Shown: positions 1-12,996 of the stretch, piece by piece | Layout of the letters: the number at the start of each line of letters is the position of its first letter | Position numbering within the stretch: the stretch's first letter is position 1 | Assembly (NCBI RefSeq): GCF_003073045.1 | Contig: NC_037594.1 | Span: 22,388,927-22,452,926, forward strand | DNA from: Pomacea canaliculata | Taxonomy: Eukaryota > Mollusca > Gastropoda > Architaenioglossa > Ampullariidae | Direction: 5' to 3' | DNA length: 64,000 bases | Notes under the pieces: model-generated | Database searches by the model: none | What the model was told of the DNA's origin: nothing | Seen by the model: the letters and a program-made list of their open reading frames with translations, nothing else | Translations under genes and position numbers: made by a program

Positions 1-163
1 GCTTAAGGGGATTTTTGTTGAGGTGAAGATTGCAGTTCGCTCAAGTTTACATTAAATATCTCACCCTTTCCGATGCCCTTTCCCATATTTCTTCCCGCGC
101 GACTTTTTTTTTCATTGCTGTTGATTTATGGGAAAAATCGCCGGATCTCACCTATGACCCCCC

Positions 164-193
164 CCAAAACAAACAAACAAACAAACAAACAAG
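164..193. repeat. CAAA tetranucleotide microsatellite
   Basis: About seven tandem copies of CAAA directly after a run of C residues. Simple-sequence repeat with no coding role visible. Confidence 0.85.
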
Positions 194-1331
194 CCCCAAC
201 GTAGACCTGTGCCTGACTGTGAAATGTCCAAAAATAAGAAGTTGAAGCACTGCTTTTCTCTGCCACACATCCAGTCTGATTAACGATGGTCGTGTCGGCT
301 GTCCCAGAGCCACTTCGTCTATGAGTGGTGTCATTACTGTGATCAGTGGAAGTTACAGGCTATTTCTACTCATCTCTTGTCTGGTGGCCGCGTGGACGGC
401 GAGATTCTGTGACAAGCGGTGTATGAGAAGGCGTGAACCTTCACCACCTTGCAAATGTCTTGATCACGGACCTTCATTGTCCGTCATCCGTGGTCTTGAT
501 GGAGTCTCTTGGCCAACCTTACGCCTGCAGCACGTGGTTCGAGGGTTGGGCTGGGACATTGTGGATGCAGATGAGGTTTTTTGTGAGTAACAGATTCACC
601 ATCATGCCCCGAGCATCCACCAAGTCACCCTTCTCTCTAGACGCACGTCCCTACTTGAGCTGAGTAGTGTTAGACTTCAGTTTTATTATGGGAGAGTCGT
701 GTTACAGTGTCTTGCCCATCAGGGTAAATGTCATACGAGTAGATGGACAGGGTGCGTGCTTTCGGTTTGTTTTCCAATATTTTTTTCTGCTGTCATCATT
801 GCCATCGTTGTCGTTTGGGTAAAGGGGAGGGGTAGTCCGATGACCCAGCACAGTGAGGATTGACCTCTGGTTTCACATTTCCTCTCAGTCGCACTCTTCT
901 GTCTGTGAATGTGGTTCATCGTGTTTCATCGTTATGGGACTTTATAGCTTGCTTTTGAAGCTTTAGTTGCTTTTTCGTGACCTTGCTGGCTGGACGAAAA
1001 CAAACACGTCAGTTGTTGTTTTATCTCGATGTGTGGCTGTCATTCCCTCGTGACATAAAGCATGTTTGTAATAGGCCTAGTTACTCAAGTTGATATTTAT
1101 CTTTTTTTTAAAAAAGATCAGAGAGTATTAAATGCAAGAAAGTTATTCTGGTGGTGGTGGTTGGGGAGGGGGTCATTTCGCGTTATGATGCAAATAAGAG
1201 ATGAAGTGGACGGGGAGAAAGGGGAGGAAATAACCTTCGACGAAGGGCCGTGTAAACAAATGGAGCATCTGGCGAGAAATTGTGTATGCCGGAGACGACA
1301 TCGGACGCCACTAGCCGTCGTCTAGGCTTTT

Positions 1332-1410
1332 CAAAAATCAAAATCAAAATCAAAACAGACTTTATTGTCTGCCCAGGAGACCCAGGGCAGAAATTTGTCT
1401 TTGCTCACAT
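1332..1410. repeat. AAAATC hexamer run plus adjoining palindrome, possible retroelement tail
   Basis: Four near-perfect AAAATC units (about 1332-1356) run into a segment with the arms TCTGCCC and GGGCAGA around ten bases. A short hexamer run next to a small hairpin is typical of the 3' tail of some non-LTR elements, but no coding remnant is attached, so element identity is only inferred. Confidence 0.4.
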
Positions 1411-4050
1411 ACCCATACAGACATTTAACACACAGTTAGGAGTAAAAGTGAGGAGTAAAATAGTGTTGATTGCACCAGTCCATCAAAGCAGTGTATGTTT
1501 ATCCTAACAACAAACCTTGGGTGGGCCTAAAAGCACTGCTGAACAAAAAGAAACATTTGTTCATCACGGGCAGAAGCCCACGACAGAAGATTAGTACATA
1601 GAGAGGACCATGATGCTATCCGTATTCACATAATAAGATTCATAACTCTCACTGAGTTTATTTGTAATCGATGTATGTCTATAGCGTATATATAAGAGCA
1701 GTCTGTGCCACTAGATATGCAACATCTATTGCCATGTTCTGTCGAAGGATAGTGGAGGTTTCAGATTTTGATCATCTAATCAGGTCGGAAGGATTGTTGA
1801 GTCAGCGTCGCGAGGATAACGTCAACTAACCATGTGAACAGAGACCGATAAATCAGAAATGCAAATCCTCCACAAAACGTGAATTAAATTGCAGCAAATT
1901 ATGTTTTAAAAATCTGATTTTTTTTTTTTAGAAATACTATTACATAGTCCGTTTGATTGCTTATTATTAGAAATGATGTGTTTTACGCGTAATTTGAAAA
2001 GCCGGGGGTCCATGCAAATGCGCAATAAGATAAAGGTAAAAACGGATTCGTAGCTTAATAAATATTTGTAAATAAATAGTGAAATAAATAATCAGTAAAC
2101 GTTATAAACAATATCTGTATAACAATACAAACCTAAAACTAAATGTCAAGCTAAATTTTAGGAACAATAGTGGGACCTTGCAGGCAGAATAGCACACCAC
2201 CACCACCGCGAACATGGCAGACTGCCAAGACTCAAAAGCAGGGAAAGCCAGCTGGATAGAAGGACTAACAGCTACGGCCTCACCAAACGCAACTGTACTC
2301 CGCTCCCCTCTCTTTATCCCTTTCATACCCCACACCCTTATTCCGCACACCCTCTCTGTAATCGCCTGTAGGTGGAAGCACTTTTCACAGACCATCACCT
2401 TCCTCCATCTTCCCTGCTAGTCAGACATTGGATACCCGGACTGATGGTCGGGAAGGAAAAGCGGTTTGCCACGATTTAGGGAAGACACATCCTAAACTTG
2501 ATTGTATGCCATATTTTCATATTTCATATTGCCATATTACCTCTCCTGCCTGACAAGGTGTGCCGTCTGATTGTCCTCTTTGCCTATGTCTGTGCTTATT
2601 ACTGCCACTAGTTTCCCGCCGAGAAGCGCTTATTGCCACCAAACCTGGCAGCGTGTCGGGCAACTTGATTTGGGGCTGTTGGGTCGCTTCCGTTCATGCA
2701 TGAGTAAAATTAATATTTTTCAGCCCGCCAGTCAATTTCGAACGGTTGATCCCATGGCCAGTGAACATAGCACACAAGCTGGGGCATTGAAGTGAACATT
2801 AACGCCTGGCGTCATCAGCCCCTGGTGTATGCGCCAAATGCGTTTTGAACAAATTCAGTTAAAGGGAACGACTGGGCAGTGCTCGCACATTGTGATAGAG
2901 TAGCTTTGATGCCCGGGATGTTAGAACGAGTCAGGTACACGTGGTTCCACGTCTAATGTTCATGTGCACATCACACACAGTATCTCCCTGTCTGTTCAAT
3001 AATGCTTTGTTAAAATAATCTGCTTTTACAGCACATTACATTATCGTCTACGAGTGGTGTGTTATCTCTGTTTCTAAAATGTGAACTAGATGTAGCTGTA
3101 AAGTTTTAGTGGGCTGCAACTTTCCTTATGACTGAGTTAAGCTTCATGCACGAGGACTTCTCCATTGTCGCATGCTACTTGGATGAGATGGAAAGAACCA
3201 GCAAAAATCTGAATTTAAGAAACAATGGTAGGAGCACCAACACGAAAGAATACCGGTACAACATCATTTTTCAGATTGCCGCCTCCTTCGAAGTTCAGCA
3301 AGAGCACCAGTATGAAAAAAAAAACAAACGCAGATAAAAGAAAGAAAAATATGGACAGAAAAATACATTCTTTAAAATCTAACAATCATTCCGACTTAAC
3401 ACTACACTACTAATTCAGTATTGCTAGACTACAGTCAGTCCAAAAACTGACTCTCAGAAGATTCGAATACAAAACTGACCGACACACCTCGACGTGAATA
3501 ATTTACGCTCTTGTAACAAGTCTGGTCAGGACTGGACACTGAGGAAAACCGTTAAGTTTCCTCTCCCTGTCAATGGCACAAAACGGCAGCAAAATCACTC
3601 TTTTCTTCTTACCTAATATTCATAATTTATTGTAGTTGAGTCTGATTATGACACCGTTACATCAAAGAAAAAGGCGGTCGCTTACACTCACACTCGCATT
3701 CCTACGCAAAGTACTCGCCATCCGCCCACCTTTCAATCCAAACGATTAAAAAAAATCCAGCATCTAGGTGAATACCTTTCTTCCATTTTCGAGATATATG
3801 CCGAGAAACATCATCTTGTGCCCCAAGAAGTAAACAACATTGACATGTGGATTGTACATGGATACGCATGGAACTCGGGAGAGATCCGTCAGCCTCTGTC
3901 AGGTCGCTGATTCTGTGTGCTGCATGCAGGATCAACAGATTCCCCTCCCCTCTCCTCCCCTCCCTCCGCCGTGCGACGTCTGAATGCTGAGTGTATGATT
4001 TGTGATCGTATGCGGGTCTGACTTGTGATAGTATGGGGGTCTGTCTAATG

Positions 4051-4223
4051 CAGGAGTGGGCAATTAATTTTCCCAATGGGCCGCATGAGAAATTGTGATG
4101 GTTTTAGAGGGCCGGACTAATATAGTTAACTCAGTTTTACCCAATACTGTATATATACTGGCGGGCGGGCCAGCGGGCGGGCCGGTCAGAAACAGGAGGC
4201 GGGCCGCTCCTTGCCCAGGTCTG
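4051..4223. mobile_element. hAT-type MITE with 8 bp target-site duplication
   Basis: A 173 bp non-coding element begins CAGGAGTGGGCAA and ends TTGCCCAGGTCTG. The reverse complement of the end is CAGACCTGGGCAA, so the termini match at 10 of 13 positions. It is flanked by a perfect 8 bp direct repeat GTCTAATG at 4043-4050 and 4224-4231. CAG...CTG ends with an 8 bp duplication are the signature of hAT DNA transposons. The interior has no ORF and contains a GC-rich GGCGGGC/GGGCC stretch, so it is a non-autonomous copy needing a transposase from elsewhere. The intact duplication implies a fairly recent insertion. Confidence 0.85.
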
Positions 4224-4231
4224 GTCTAATG

Positions 4232-7200
4232 TGGCGGATGTGAATGTGTGGTGGTATTGTTGCTTTTTGTGTTGCGTGATTCCAGCCCATGCTTTGTTAC
4301 GTTAGCTGGAAGTAATTGCCTTTTGGAATAAACAAAGTCGTATCTTATCTAGGTTTACGTTGTCAAGACTTCAGCCAGTGGGTGAGTAGAGATCAGAGGT
4401 TAATTAGGCGTTCTGTGGACAAACGTGACGTCATGAGTTTGACCTGTGTGTTGGGGTGTTTGTAGGCGCATATTTAGAGAGCTGAGGGGAGGTGGGTCAG
4501 TATTCACCCAGATTTTGAGAAGTAGTATCATAGTATCCTACACTGAGCTGTACCCAATCATTAGTAGGAATTGCGCCTATTTAAATCTTTAAGCAGAGAA
4601 ATGTTTTGTTGTTAAAAAACCAAAAGATATGACAAAAAAATTGGTAATGGTCAGTCATCCTGGCGAATCATAAAGGATGCTGTGAAGATTTTTAATGTTC
4701 CTAGTTTGGCTATCTGCCACCACCACCATCACCCCACTCCCAGTCTGTCCCCTTTCCTTTCAGCCTGTGGAGTCACCGTAGACGACGATGACAAAGATAG
4801 CAGGCACGAAGAAAGTGGTGACTCACAAGCCTGAGTGGCTTGTAGTATCAACAGCAAGTTTTCCATCGACATGAAGGCCGGGTAACCAAAAAAAAAGTGA
4901 AGGCGGGGGTGTGGGTGGTGGAAGGGGGCGGTAGGGTAGTGGTGCGGAGTCCAGCATCAGAATGCAGCCCCGGACGGCCTTGGCCATCGATCGCCAATTG
5001 TTGGGCGCGTGCAGCAAGGGCTGACATGGCCACTGGTGCTTGAAAATTGAAGCCTGTAGACGACAAATTCCATCACTTTTCCTCGCACTGCCTGTAGCCA
5101 GCGGCGTGCAGCTGGCCTCGCGTCTCCCGCAACCCTGTAGTTGTCCCCGAGCACAAGGCGATGGTCTCTCTCTTCCCCCCCTGCACGCCGTGTACGATGG
5201 CGAGTGAGAACTCGGCCCTCAAGGGTTCACTGCTTGGCCTCACTGTCACCCTACTTCCGGCTCCGGTTTAGCAACAGGAAGATGGGGGCTTGTTGCTTTT
5301 GTAACGTCTTTTGATATTAGCAGTTCATGGAGCAGTTGTGATTTCGAGAATTGTTGTCAAATATCTTATTGATGTTTCTTTAGCGGGAGTTGGATCTCAC
5401 TTAAATCTGCATCTCCCTGACTTTTAGCGATCGCTTGTTGATAAGCCCAGCAGGAGGTGTCCGTTGCAGGCGCAGCTGCTTGTGCAGGACGGTGGCTAGC
5501 GAAATGGCGGCGGAGGTCGCTGAGTGACCTGTGTGCTAGCCAATTGTTGAGCTTTGAAATGTTAAGAGTTCTTTTAACCCTTCTTACACCGCCTCGGGAG
5601 CCAGATCATGGCGATCCGTAGTTTTTGTCAAATCAGCCTGCGACAGGAAACCAAGAGATAAGCAGAAAATCATTTCATTAATCATGCAGGATTCTGGCCG
5701 AGATATGTCTCTGACAACCTGTGGCTAGCTGTTTACAATGATGGCGGCACTTTAATGGATCAGTCTCTCACCCACATATACGATTCAGTGTTACTAAAAC
5801 AAGTTATTGCCCTGTCCTGTGAGATAGCAAGCAACTTGCTGTGTTTACTGCCGTTAAACTGTTAATGTCGGGTTATCGTCAGGTCCGTCATTGTAGTGTC
5901 TCTGGGTTGGGAGGGCACGTGCGGGGTCAGACTGTGACGTCAGTGGCCAGCGGAGTAGTAGCTCACTTGTCTCTCGATGACGGCTGGCGGCGCTTAGTCA
6001 TTATGACCAGCATGTGACTACAGACAGCCTACCCAGGAACACAAATACTTTGATGCTGTACCTAAACGTAAATTTACGTACATGTCGGAATCATTTCAGG
6101 TTTATTTTGATGCGAGTTGACTTCGTAGGCCACAGATTTCCTCTTTAAAAATGTGTCCTAAAGTCCAGTCAGAAGAAGACTGGAGCGGCGTACATTGAAA
6201 ATCGAAACGCGCACGCGCGCTGTTTGATGTAGTGAATACTGTTTCGCAGTCAAGAATTGTTGATGTGTTATCGTTGTGTCATTGAAAGCAGAGAAGCTCA
6301 ATAGAGGGACGTCAAATTAACCGACAGTCAGTCCCCGCTTCTCTTCTTGCTCCGCTTGGCCAGAGGCAAAGAAGCAGATGGCTTTGACAAGCCGCACTGT
6401 CAAGCGTTGTGAAGTCCACGGGAGACAAGAGAATGTTAAGGACTTCATTGAGAGACCTAGCAGGGATGGGAGGTGGGGTGGTGGTCATTGAACGAACCAG
6501 GGACTAGAAGGCAAAATTATCTCGCCCTGCAAGTGCAGGACGCGATAGGTTAGTATTATCCTGTACCCCCTCTCTCCCTGTATCGGTTCCCCCACCTCAC
6601 CCCAGCTCCCCTTGTGTCTACTTCATGTTCGAAGACTCTTGCAAAGCAGTCCTCTCCCTCTTCACAGGAAACAGAAACGTCTTAAAGAGGCTTCGACAGC
6701 CAAAGTTGGCATCAAACTTGCGGGCGATGTCTCCCGTGATTGAGTAGACAAGACAACAGAGTTGCTATGGCTTTAAATTTGCTTCGTCTCGGCAAGGATG
6801 TCGTGCCTGGCGTGCGGAAGTTGCAGTTCTTTTAGATTGCAGCACATCAGACTGGGACATCTTCATTTGTCGCAGCGGAACTCTCTTGACCTCGCCGCTC
6901 CACTTTCGTGGAAGGAAAAAACGAAGCGGAAAAATGGAAAGGCCGCGGAAAGGAGGCAACAGCAAGTGCAGACTAGTAGTGAGACTTGGTGGAGAAATGG
7001 TTCTGGCTCGCTCTTCCTTTCTCATCGATTCATTTCGACTCCACCAGTCTCGGTGTTGGCTGGGTGAAAACTTGGGGCTGGGCGAGAAAATGGTACTCTC
7101 GCAAATTTGGGATCAAAGATGATAGCTTGTTCTTGGTTTTTTTATTTATTTAAAGTTGATGGGATTTTGTCTTCCATAGCTTTTTGTTTTTGTCTTGTAA

Positions 7201-10200
7201 AGAAGTAAATTTCCTTTCCATTTTTTGTGTAATTTGATTTGTTAGTTACGGTATTTCGATTTGATTGACTTTTTAGGTGACCTGTTTTGTAAATTAAATT
7301 TTAGCAGTTTCTTCGCTGTTCTCAACTAACCCGTCACGGTATTGTGTTGGAGATGAAGGGGAGGGCATAGGGAGGGAGACATATACAGACTATACAGCAC
7401 TGACTGCTTGCATCTGCCTACTGCTGCTATGTCTTCGTCTTTCGTTGTCGTCGTCAGTTTTATAATTTTCCTCTTGCAAACAAACTCGATGTTTCAACGA
7501 TTTTTGCTGAAACTTGTAGCCTGTGGGCGGCTTTAGCGCACTCTGACCTCTGTATTGGGGTGGTTCAAAGGCTGGCGAGTTGTTGAGAGCTGAAAGAAGC
7601 TTTGTTCGTCTGTGTGTTTCAGTTCATTTTCATATCATTCCCCCAGAGTTTTCTTGCTGGTATTTTTTCCTTCCTCCGTCACCACCAATCAACCCTTATT
7701 TGCAAGTTGAGCATTAGTGGTCATGCAACGTATCATTCGGGGCGCAGAAGGGTGTGCTGTCGACAGAACGAGCTAAATATTTTAAGAGAGAGAGGGAAGA
7801 AAGGAAGGCATTTCTCGGTACACATGGCAACAGTCCTTGTATTTCACGAAATCAACATTCGCGTGTGCTGTGGCATCAAAAAGTGTGATTACTCTCTTGC
7901 TGCAACTGCTACCACGTGGATGGAGTTACAGGTTTTCCAGAAAAACATGTATTGGGGACTAATTTACGAAAGAAATCTTTTTGGTTTAAGAAATAAAGCG
8001 AGGAAAAATATCTGTAGAAAGATTGCACCAGGTTCCGTATATCTTTTATTCCGCTCATAAAAATGTCTGTAAATTATCGAAGACGCTGGTGCAACCTACC
8101 GCAGGTTTGAGAGATCGATGTCGGCGCTCTTGTGTTCAATCCCGTGTTTCCCTAGTTAGTTCCTGTTACAGTGGACACGCGCTCCATCAAATTCACGTCC
8201 ACAACCTCTTTCCCTTCTTCCTATCCCCACCTCCCCCGATCTGGTCACCTACATCCAGGAGGACCTGTCAGGGACGTTTCCAGCAATCCTTGCAGTTGTT
8301 TACCAGTGAAGATGAACGTGTTTCTCTGGTTCAACTGTAGCAACTTAACTTCGAGGTATTATTTGGAGGTGGGGGAGAAGGAGGGGCTGTCCAAGAATTG
8401 TTGGTGTAAACTCACTTCGGAACGGTTTAGGAGTCGCACATGTGTTTGTCGCCTGATTATGATTTAATTTGATCTTTGTGGTTCCTGATAGTACAGTAAT
8501 CCCAATGTAACTTGGCCGAATGAGCCAGTCTGTTGGTTGCGTGCGTGCGTGTCTGCGTGTAGGGAGGACATCGTGGAGGGAATCTGTTGCACCAGCCTGA
8601 CAGTTTTGTACACCAACGTCGGGTATACAGGATGACGTGCTGTGGGCGACCTGTCCTATTGTGTCACACGCACACCATGCCATGAATAATTCATTCCAGC
8701 CTTTTGGGCTGCAGTCACCCTGCAGTTGGGTATCGCTTGCATTCATATTAATATGTCGATCACATAGGTCACAGCTTACAGTCGGTACAAATTCACCGTA
8801 AAAACGATGACTTGTCGGGCTTTCACTGAGGTTAAAGCACGGCCACCATCACAGCTCCTTGCACATAAGATGCTAAACGGACGGCGCGTGAGAGATGGGG
8901 GTAGGGGAGAGAGAGAGGGACCGGGCCGACACACTCATTTTAACAGTGTGGTCAGCCCCGTAGCAAATACATACACCCAGTCGCAAGGACAGTCAACACA
9001 TAAATAATAGGCACATAGCCGCGTGCATAACCCATACGCGATAAGGTGCAGTTATGGTCAAAATGATTTGTGATCTCCACTATTCACACCAGTGCCATGT
9101 AGTCTCCTGTTTCCACAAGCCTCTAGCCCCCGCTGTATCACGCCTACACACGGCTCGGAGGCTCGTGCATTCATTCACTTTTCTAAAATTGTCATTAGTA
9201 TACAAATGTAAAAAAAAAAAGAGAGATATATAACACCGGCCTGTGCGTCCTTTGAGGGAATCATCGTTGTGTTTTGGTAGAGCAGATGTAGGTGTTCTGC
9301 GGGAATTTCGCAATGTTGCTGTCACTCGCGCTTCTTTAGGACCCAGACTGTGTTCCCTTCGAGTTTGGAGGCTTAGTCAATGTGTGAATGAAAGGGGCTG
9401 GGATGGAGATTTCATTGAAGAAGATGCTGGCAGTTGGTTATCGATTGCGTCCGTTGGTCCTTGTAGGAATCGATGCTAATAGCTGTAATAACCTAATTAA
9501 CAGCGATTCACTCCAGGATGATAGACGCTCGTCTGTTGTGAGCCTTACCTAGATGAAGGCGCTGGTGCCTTCTGTTCAGAGACCCGTGCGATGAGCTGGA
9601 ACAAGAGCGAAAGAGAAAAGTGAATGGATCAGGACTGGGGATCGACTGACACACGGAGAGGAAAATGAACAAGAGCTGTCCTTATTCAGTGTTAGCTTCT
9701 CAAGAAGGCCGGACGCAGAGAGGAGTGGATGGAGGTGGATGGAGGGGGAATGTTTTAACTCAACCCTGAGAAGGAAGATGTTGGCGGAGTGAGAGCGTGT
9801 GGGTGGAATGAGGGGAGGTGGGAGATGAGGAGTGAGAGGGCGAAGTTGACTGCGGCAGCCTGGAGTCTTCATGGCCTGGCGACAGCTTGGTGAAAACCAG
9901 AGGTGTGGACACGACGGCTGGCTGACCGGACGGCGGCCGACGGCTGCACGCAGGTCTGCGTGTGCGCGTGCATATATAAGTGTGTGTGTGTGCATGGCCG
10001 CGCCGATAGCTACTGGTGTGCGACTGGCCACGGCTTGGTAGAAGGCAGCGCTAGCTGAGCCGGACAGTCCGCTTTTGGTCGCTTTAAAACCACCGTCCTG
10101 AGTCGTGTTTCTTTAGCATCCACTGCTCGTGTTGTCAGGTATCTTCGAGTTTTGTTCTCAGCCAAGTTTCACTAAACACCTGACGGAGTCAGTGACCGAT

Positions 10201-11100
10201 GATCCAACCATCGGCATCTTCGCAACTTTTGCCTGTCGCAAGTCTTCGTTGGTAAGGCGTTGTGCAACAAAAGAAAAATTAACGGCCCTTCTGCCCTCCC
10301 ATGCACCGTCCCCCCTCCCTGTCTGCACTGACCGCGTGCGTGTGTGTGGAGGCGACGTTGTGCAAACGTGTCTAACGTTGCCGCTCTCGCCTGGCGAGGC
10401 AGGATCGTAAGACGGGAGGGAGAGCACCACGGGCGGAGAAGATGTAAAGGTTGGCTGAGGAGGCTAATCGATATCTTCGTCCTCGTGCTCCGGTCTCAGA
10501 GCATCCCTCGCTTGCAGCCTGTGCGCGTAAGAAGGTGAGGAGGACGCGGAGCGGCGTAATCCCACGCGCACATCTGTTGGAAGCTGGCGGCCCCCGGGAA
10601 ATGGAGGCGCTACCCGCCTTCGTGGTCGCTTCTGCGAGTAGGATGCTCTGGCTTCACTTCGCTTGGTCTCTTATACCTGTGACTTGCACAGACGGACTGG
10701 TGGAGGAGAGCGCGTGAAATGTCATGGCAGTGGCTGGGAGAAACCTCCGTCAGGGAGGGGCTGGACAGAGACTAAGGAGGGATCATCTCACAACTGTGTT
10801 TCACGTAAGTCTTCCGGTGCGGTTTTCATATTTTCCACTTGGAAGTTAACACGCTGCCAAATGTTTTCTTCGTCTTCCTCAAATCGAAATCGCGGTGTAT
10901 TTGAGCTGGGTCCTGTCTTTTCGCTGCTGCTGATTGTTGCTGCTGCTGCTGCTTGACCGTGTGGAGATAATGATGCGATGATCGTCAGGCAGACGGACTG
11001 CTGTTTCGAAGGCGGTCATATCCTACAGACTTGAATAGCCAGACCATTCCAGGCCGGCTGCCCCGTAGTGAGGAAGATGCTGCAGTGGATTATCCTTTCC
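4232..11100. other. Gene-free stretch upstream of the orphan exon
   Basis: No exon with recognisable protein similarity was found in either strand. Base composition is visibly richer in G+C than the right-hand three quarters of the window. It contains purine-rich tracts and a GT run near 9977-9993. It could be intergenic or a 5' intron of the gene represented at 11625-12289. Confidence 0.45.
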
Positions 11101-11109
11101 TCCAGTCGA

Positions 11110-11450
11110 GCATCGTGTGTGGCTCGTGTTCGTGCTGAGCACGCTTCCCACAGAGCAAACAGTCGCCGCCAACAACACGTGTCCCACGGAGCGAGCTGTG
11201 GCCACCAAAATCACGTTCCACAGAAGCAAGCTGTGTCGCCAAGAGTGCTCTCTCCTGCTGCTTATGGCCGCCAGGAACACATTTCCCCGAAATCAGTGTG
11301 ATTTTTTTCGCCACTAACAGATTCCTCCAAAGACAGGGTGGACTTTTTCGCCAAGAACACAGTCCTCCGAGGGCAGAGTGGTGTTTTTTTCGTTAAGAAC
11401 ACATTTCCCTGAGAGCAGAGGGGTTTCTTTTTTCTCCGCTGAAACCATAT
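11110..11450. repeat. Degenerate minisatellite, units about 35-42 bp
   Basis: Successive segments share the pattern CGCC-A-GAACAC...CC-GAG-GCAGAG-TGT followed by a T run. Clear neighbouring units start near 11295, 11335 and 11388. Shorter, more diverged units precede them at about 11160-11230 (CGCCGCCAACAACACG, then GGCCACCAAAATCACG). The open frames across it are by-products of the repeat. It ends about 170 bp before the ATG of the coding exon at 11625, so it lies in the probable promoter or 5' UTR. Confidence 0.6.
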
Positions 11451-11624
11451 TTTCCTGTTGGGAAAGCTGATTGCATCCATCTTAAGCGGCAAGGGTTGTC
11501 GAAGGGCATATTGCTACATAAAGTCTCTTTTTCCCAGACCTTAGGGATATGGAATCTGAATTTGAGGGTTTAGTTCCCCGTGGCCTGGACTGAGCGGGGA
11601 CTGTGGTGGGCGAGCGAATCAAAA

Positions 11625-12289
11625 ATGCCGCCAGTGACATCGAGCTCGCTGATCTACAATTCCTTCACATCCTTGCCGGACATCAGCTGCATGTGGGCCA
11701 GCGCGCGGTCGTCGTGGATCTACCTCGACATGGATCAGACCGTGAAGAAGGGCGTCAGCGAGGACAGCGCCAGCAGCATCAACAATAGCTGCGGCCTAGA
11801 TGATGACGATGACGACGACGTCGACGTTGTAAGCGCCGCGTCCACCTGCGCCACCTCCGTGTGCTTCTCCACCTCCACCCGCACCAGCACCCTGACCAGC
11901 ACCTTGGGGCGCTCAGGCCTGACCTTCACGCTCCGTTCCTCGTCGGCGTCGTTTGCGCAGACGCGCAAGTCATCGCAAGGGGGGGACCGGGGCGGCTGTG
12001 TCCGGAGCCAGGCCTTCGCCGTGGTGTGCGACACGGCCGCCCAGCTGTGGAAGGACAATCCGGAGCGCGACTTCTACAACACCTTCTCTGTCTCCGAGCA
12101 CGACCTGACGCAGGCTATCGCGCACCTGGAGACTCAGCTGGGCTGCCATGGCCACCCCTTGCCCGCCGTCCCCGACCAGCTGCTGGAGGACGGGGTCATG
12201 CCGGAGTTGGCCCCGGAGGAGCGGGATAAGGACCTGCCCTTCCGCATCCGCTTCATTCTGGACAGTTACTGCAACATTTTCATGCTGAG
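11625..12289 (+). CDS. Unrecognised 5' coding exon (N-terminal 221 residues)
   Basis: A long open frame starts at ATG 11625 in a good context (AAAAATGCC); an in-frame TAG at 11571 lies just upstream, so this is the first ATG. It ends at a strong 5' splice site (CTGAG|GTGAGT) in phase 2, making it a 5' coding exon. The first 120 residues are Ser/Thr-rich and low complexity, with a run of seven Asp (residues ~75-81). The last ~85 residues look folded: AAQLWKDNPERDFYNTFSV, then a helical stretch, then FRIRFILDSYCNIFML. I do not recognise the family. The nearest downstream exon on this strand is the SLK-like exon at 18069, which accepts phase 2, so joining would keep the frame (...[11 protein letters not shown]). 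That linkage is untested; the remaining exons may instead be unseen. Confidence 0.6.
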
Positions 12290-12934
12290 GTGAGTCGGTG
12301 GCTGCTTGTCGGCCTAGCTGGTCCGTCGTTCCGCCAGCCTACTTGTACTCCGGACCCATCTACCCTGGGTGAGCAGGAAGCAAACTCCACTGGTGCGTTT
12401 GTTGTCAGATTTGTGAGGCTTGAGTCCTTGTTCTTGTTTCACTTACTTATTCGTTGTATATCAACTGACATTCGTTTTAGTTTCGAGCGCACCTTATCGC
12501 ATTATTTATTATTATTATCTGTGTGTTGATAACGATGAAAGAAACATTCTTGACCTTGTGTGTAGATTTTGGCGAATCTGGCGAATCTTTATCGAACCTG
12601 GGCCTCTCTGCATGAGTGTTCCTGGCTTCTTTCTTTACAGAGAAGTTGCCATAAATTTCACCCCGCGGACAGAGACGGCAAAGAATATGAATTCTCATGC
12701 AGTCCAGTCCACACCTAGGTATTTCTGTAGATACCCAGACACTGTGTCCCCCAAAGGCCCCAATGCAGAACCGGCAGGCGTTTGTGTTGGTGGGTTGATG
12801 TGGTTTATTTGCTAGTAACGCGCTCCCAGCTGACGGTAATTGTTTACTGTGTACGAGCTGGAGGATAGTGAAAGGAAAAGCCGTGAAAGTCTGCCGAGTG
12901 AAGCTGCTGTCACACAGAAATGTAAGACGAGAAA

Positions 12935-12996
12935 TGTAAATGTCGAGACGAGATCGCAACACAGAAGCGCTATCCACTGCGCTATCGGGGCGGCCC
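12935..12996 (-). repeat. tRNA-like 5' half, probable SINE relic
   Basis: On the minus strand the sequence GATAGCGCAGTGGATAGCGC matches a tRNA D-arm and pol III A box (TAGCGCAGTGG), preceded by a GC-rich acceptor-like segment. No B box or matching 3' acceptor strand follows, so it is not a tRNA gene. A 5'-truncated or decayed tRNA-derived SINE is the simplest reading. Confidence 0.4.

Larger units (their letters stand above)
1..4042. other. Gene-free stretch, low-complexity and simple repeats
   Basis: I see no convincing coding exon here. Open frames are short, start at random and show no family motif. It holds a CAAA tetranucleotide run (about 164-193), a hexamer run of the AAAATC type (about 1332-1356) followed by a TTTATTGTCTGCCC...GGGCAGA palindrome, poly-T/poly-A tracts and scattered purine runs. 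It could be intron or intergenic DNA; no splice-linked exon was found to decide. Confidence 0.5.

Noticed and set aside
8100..8160. GTTCAATCC motif suggesting a tRNA B box
   Set aside because: No stems can be formed around it and no A box lies at the right distance.
11735..12058. Minus-strand ORF opposite the orphan exon
   Set aside because: Shadow of a G+C-rich coding exon; the plus strand has the start context and the GTGAGT donor.
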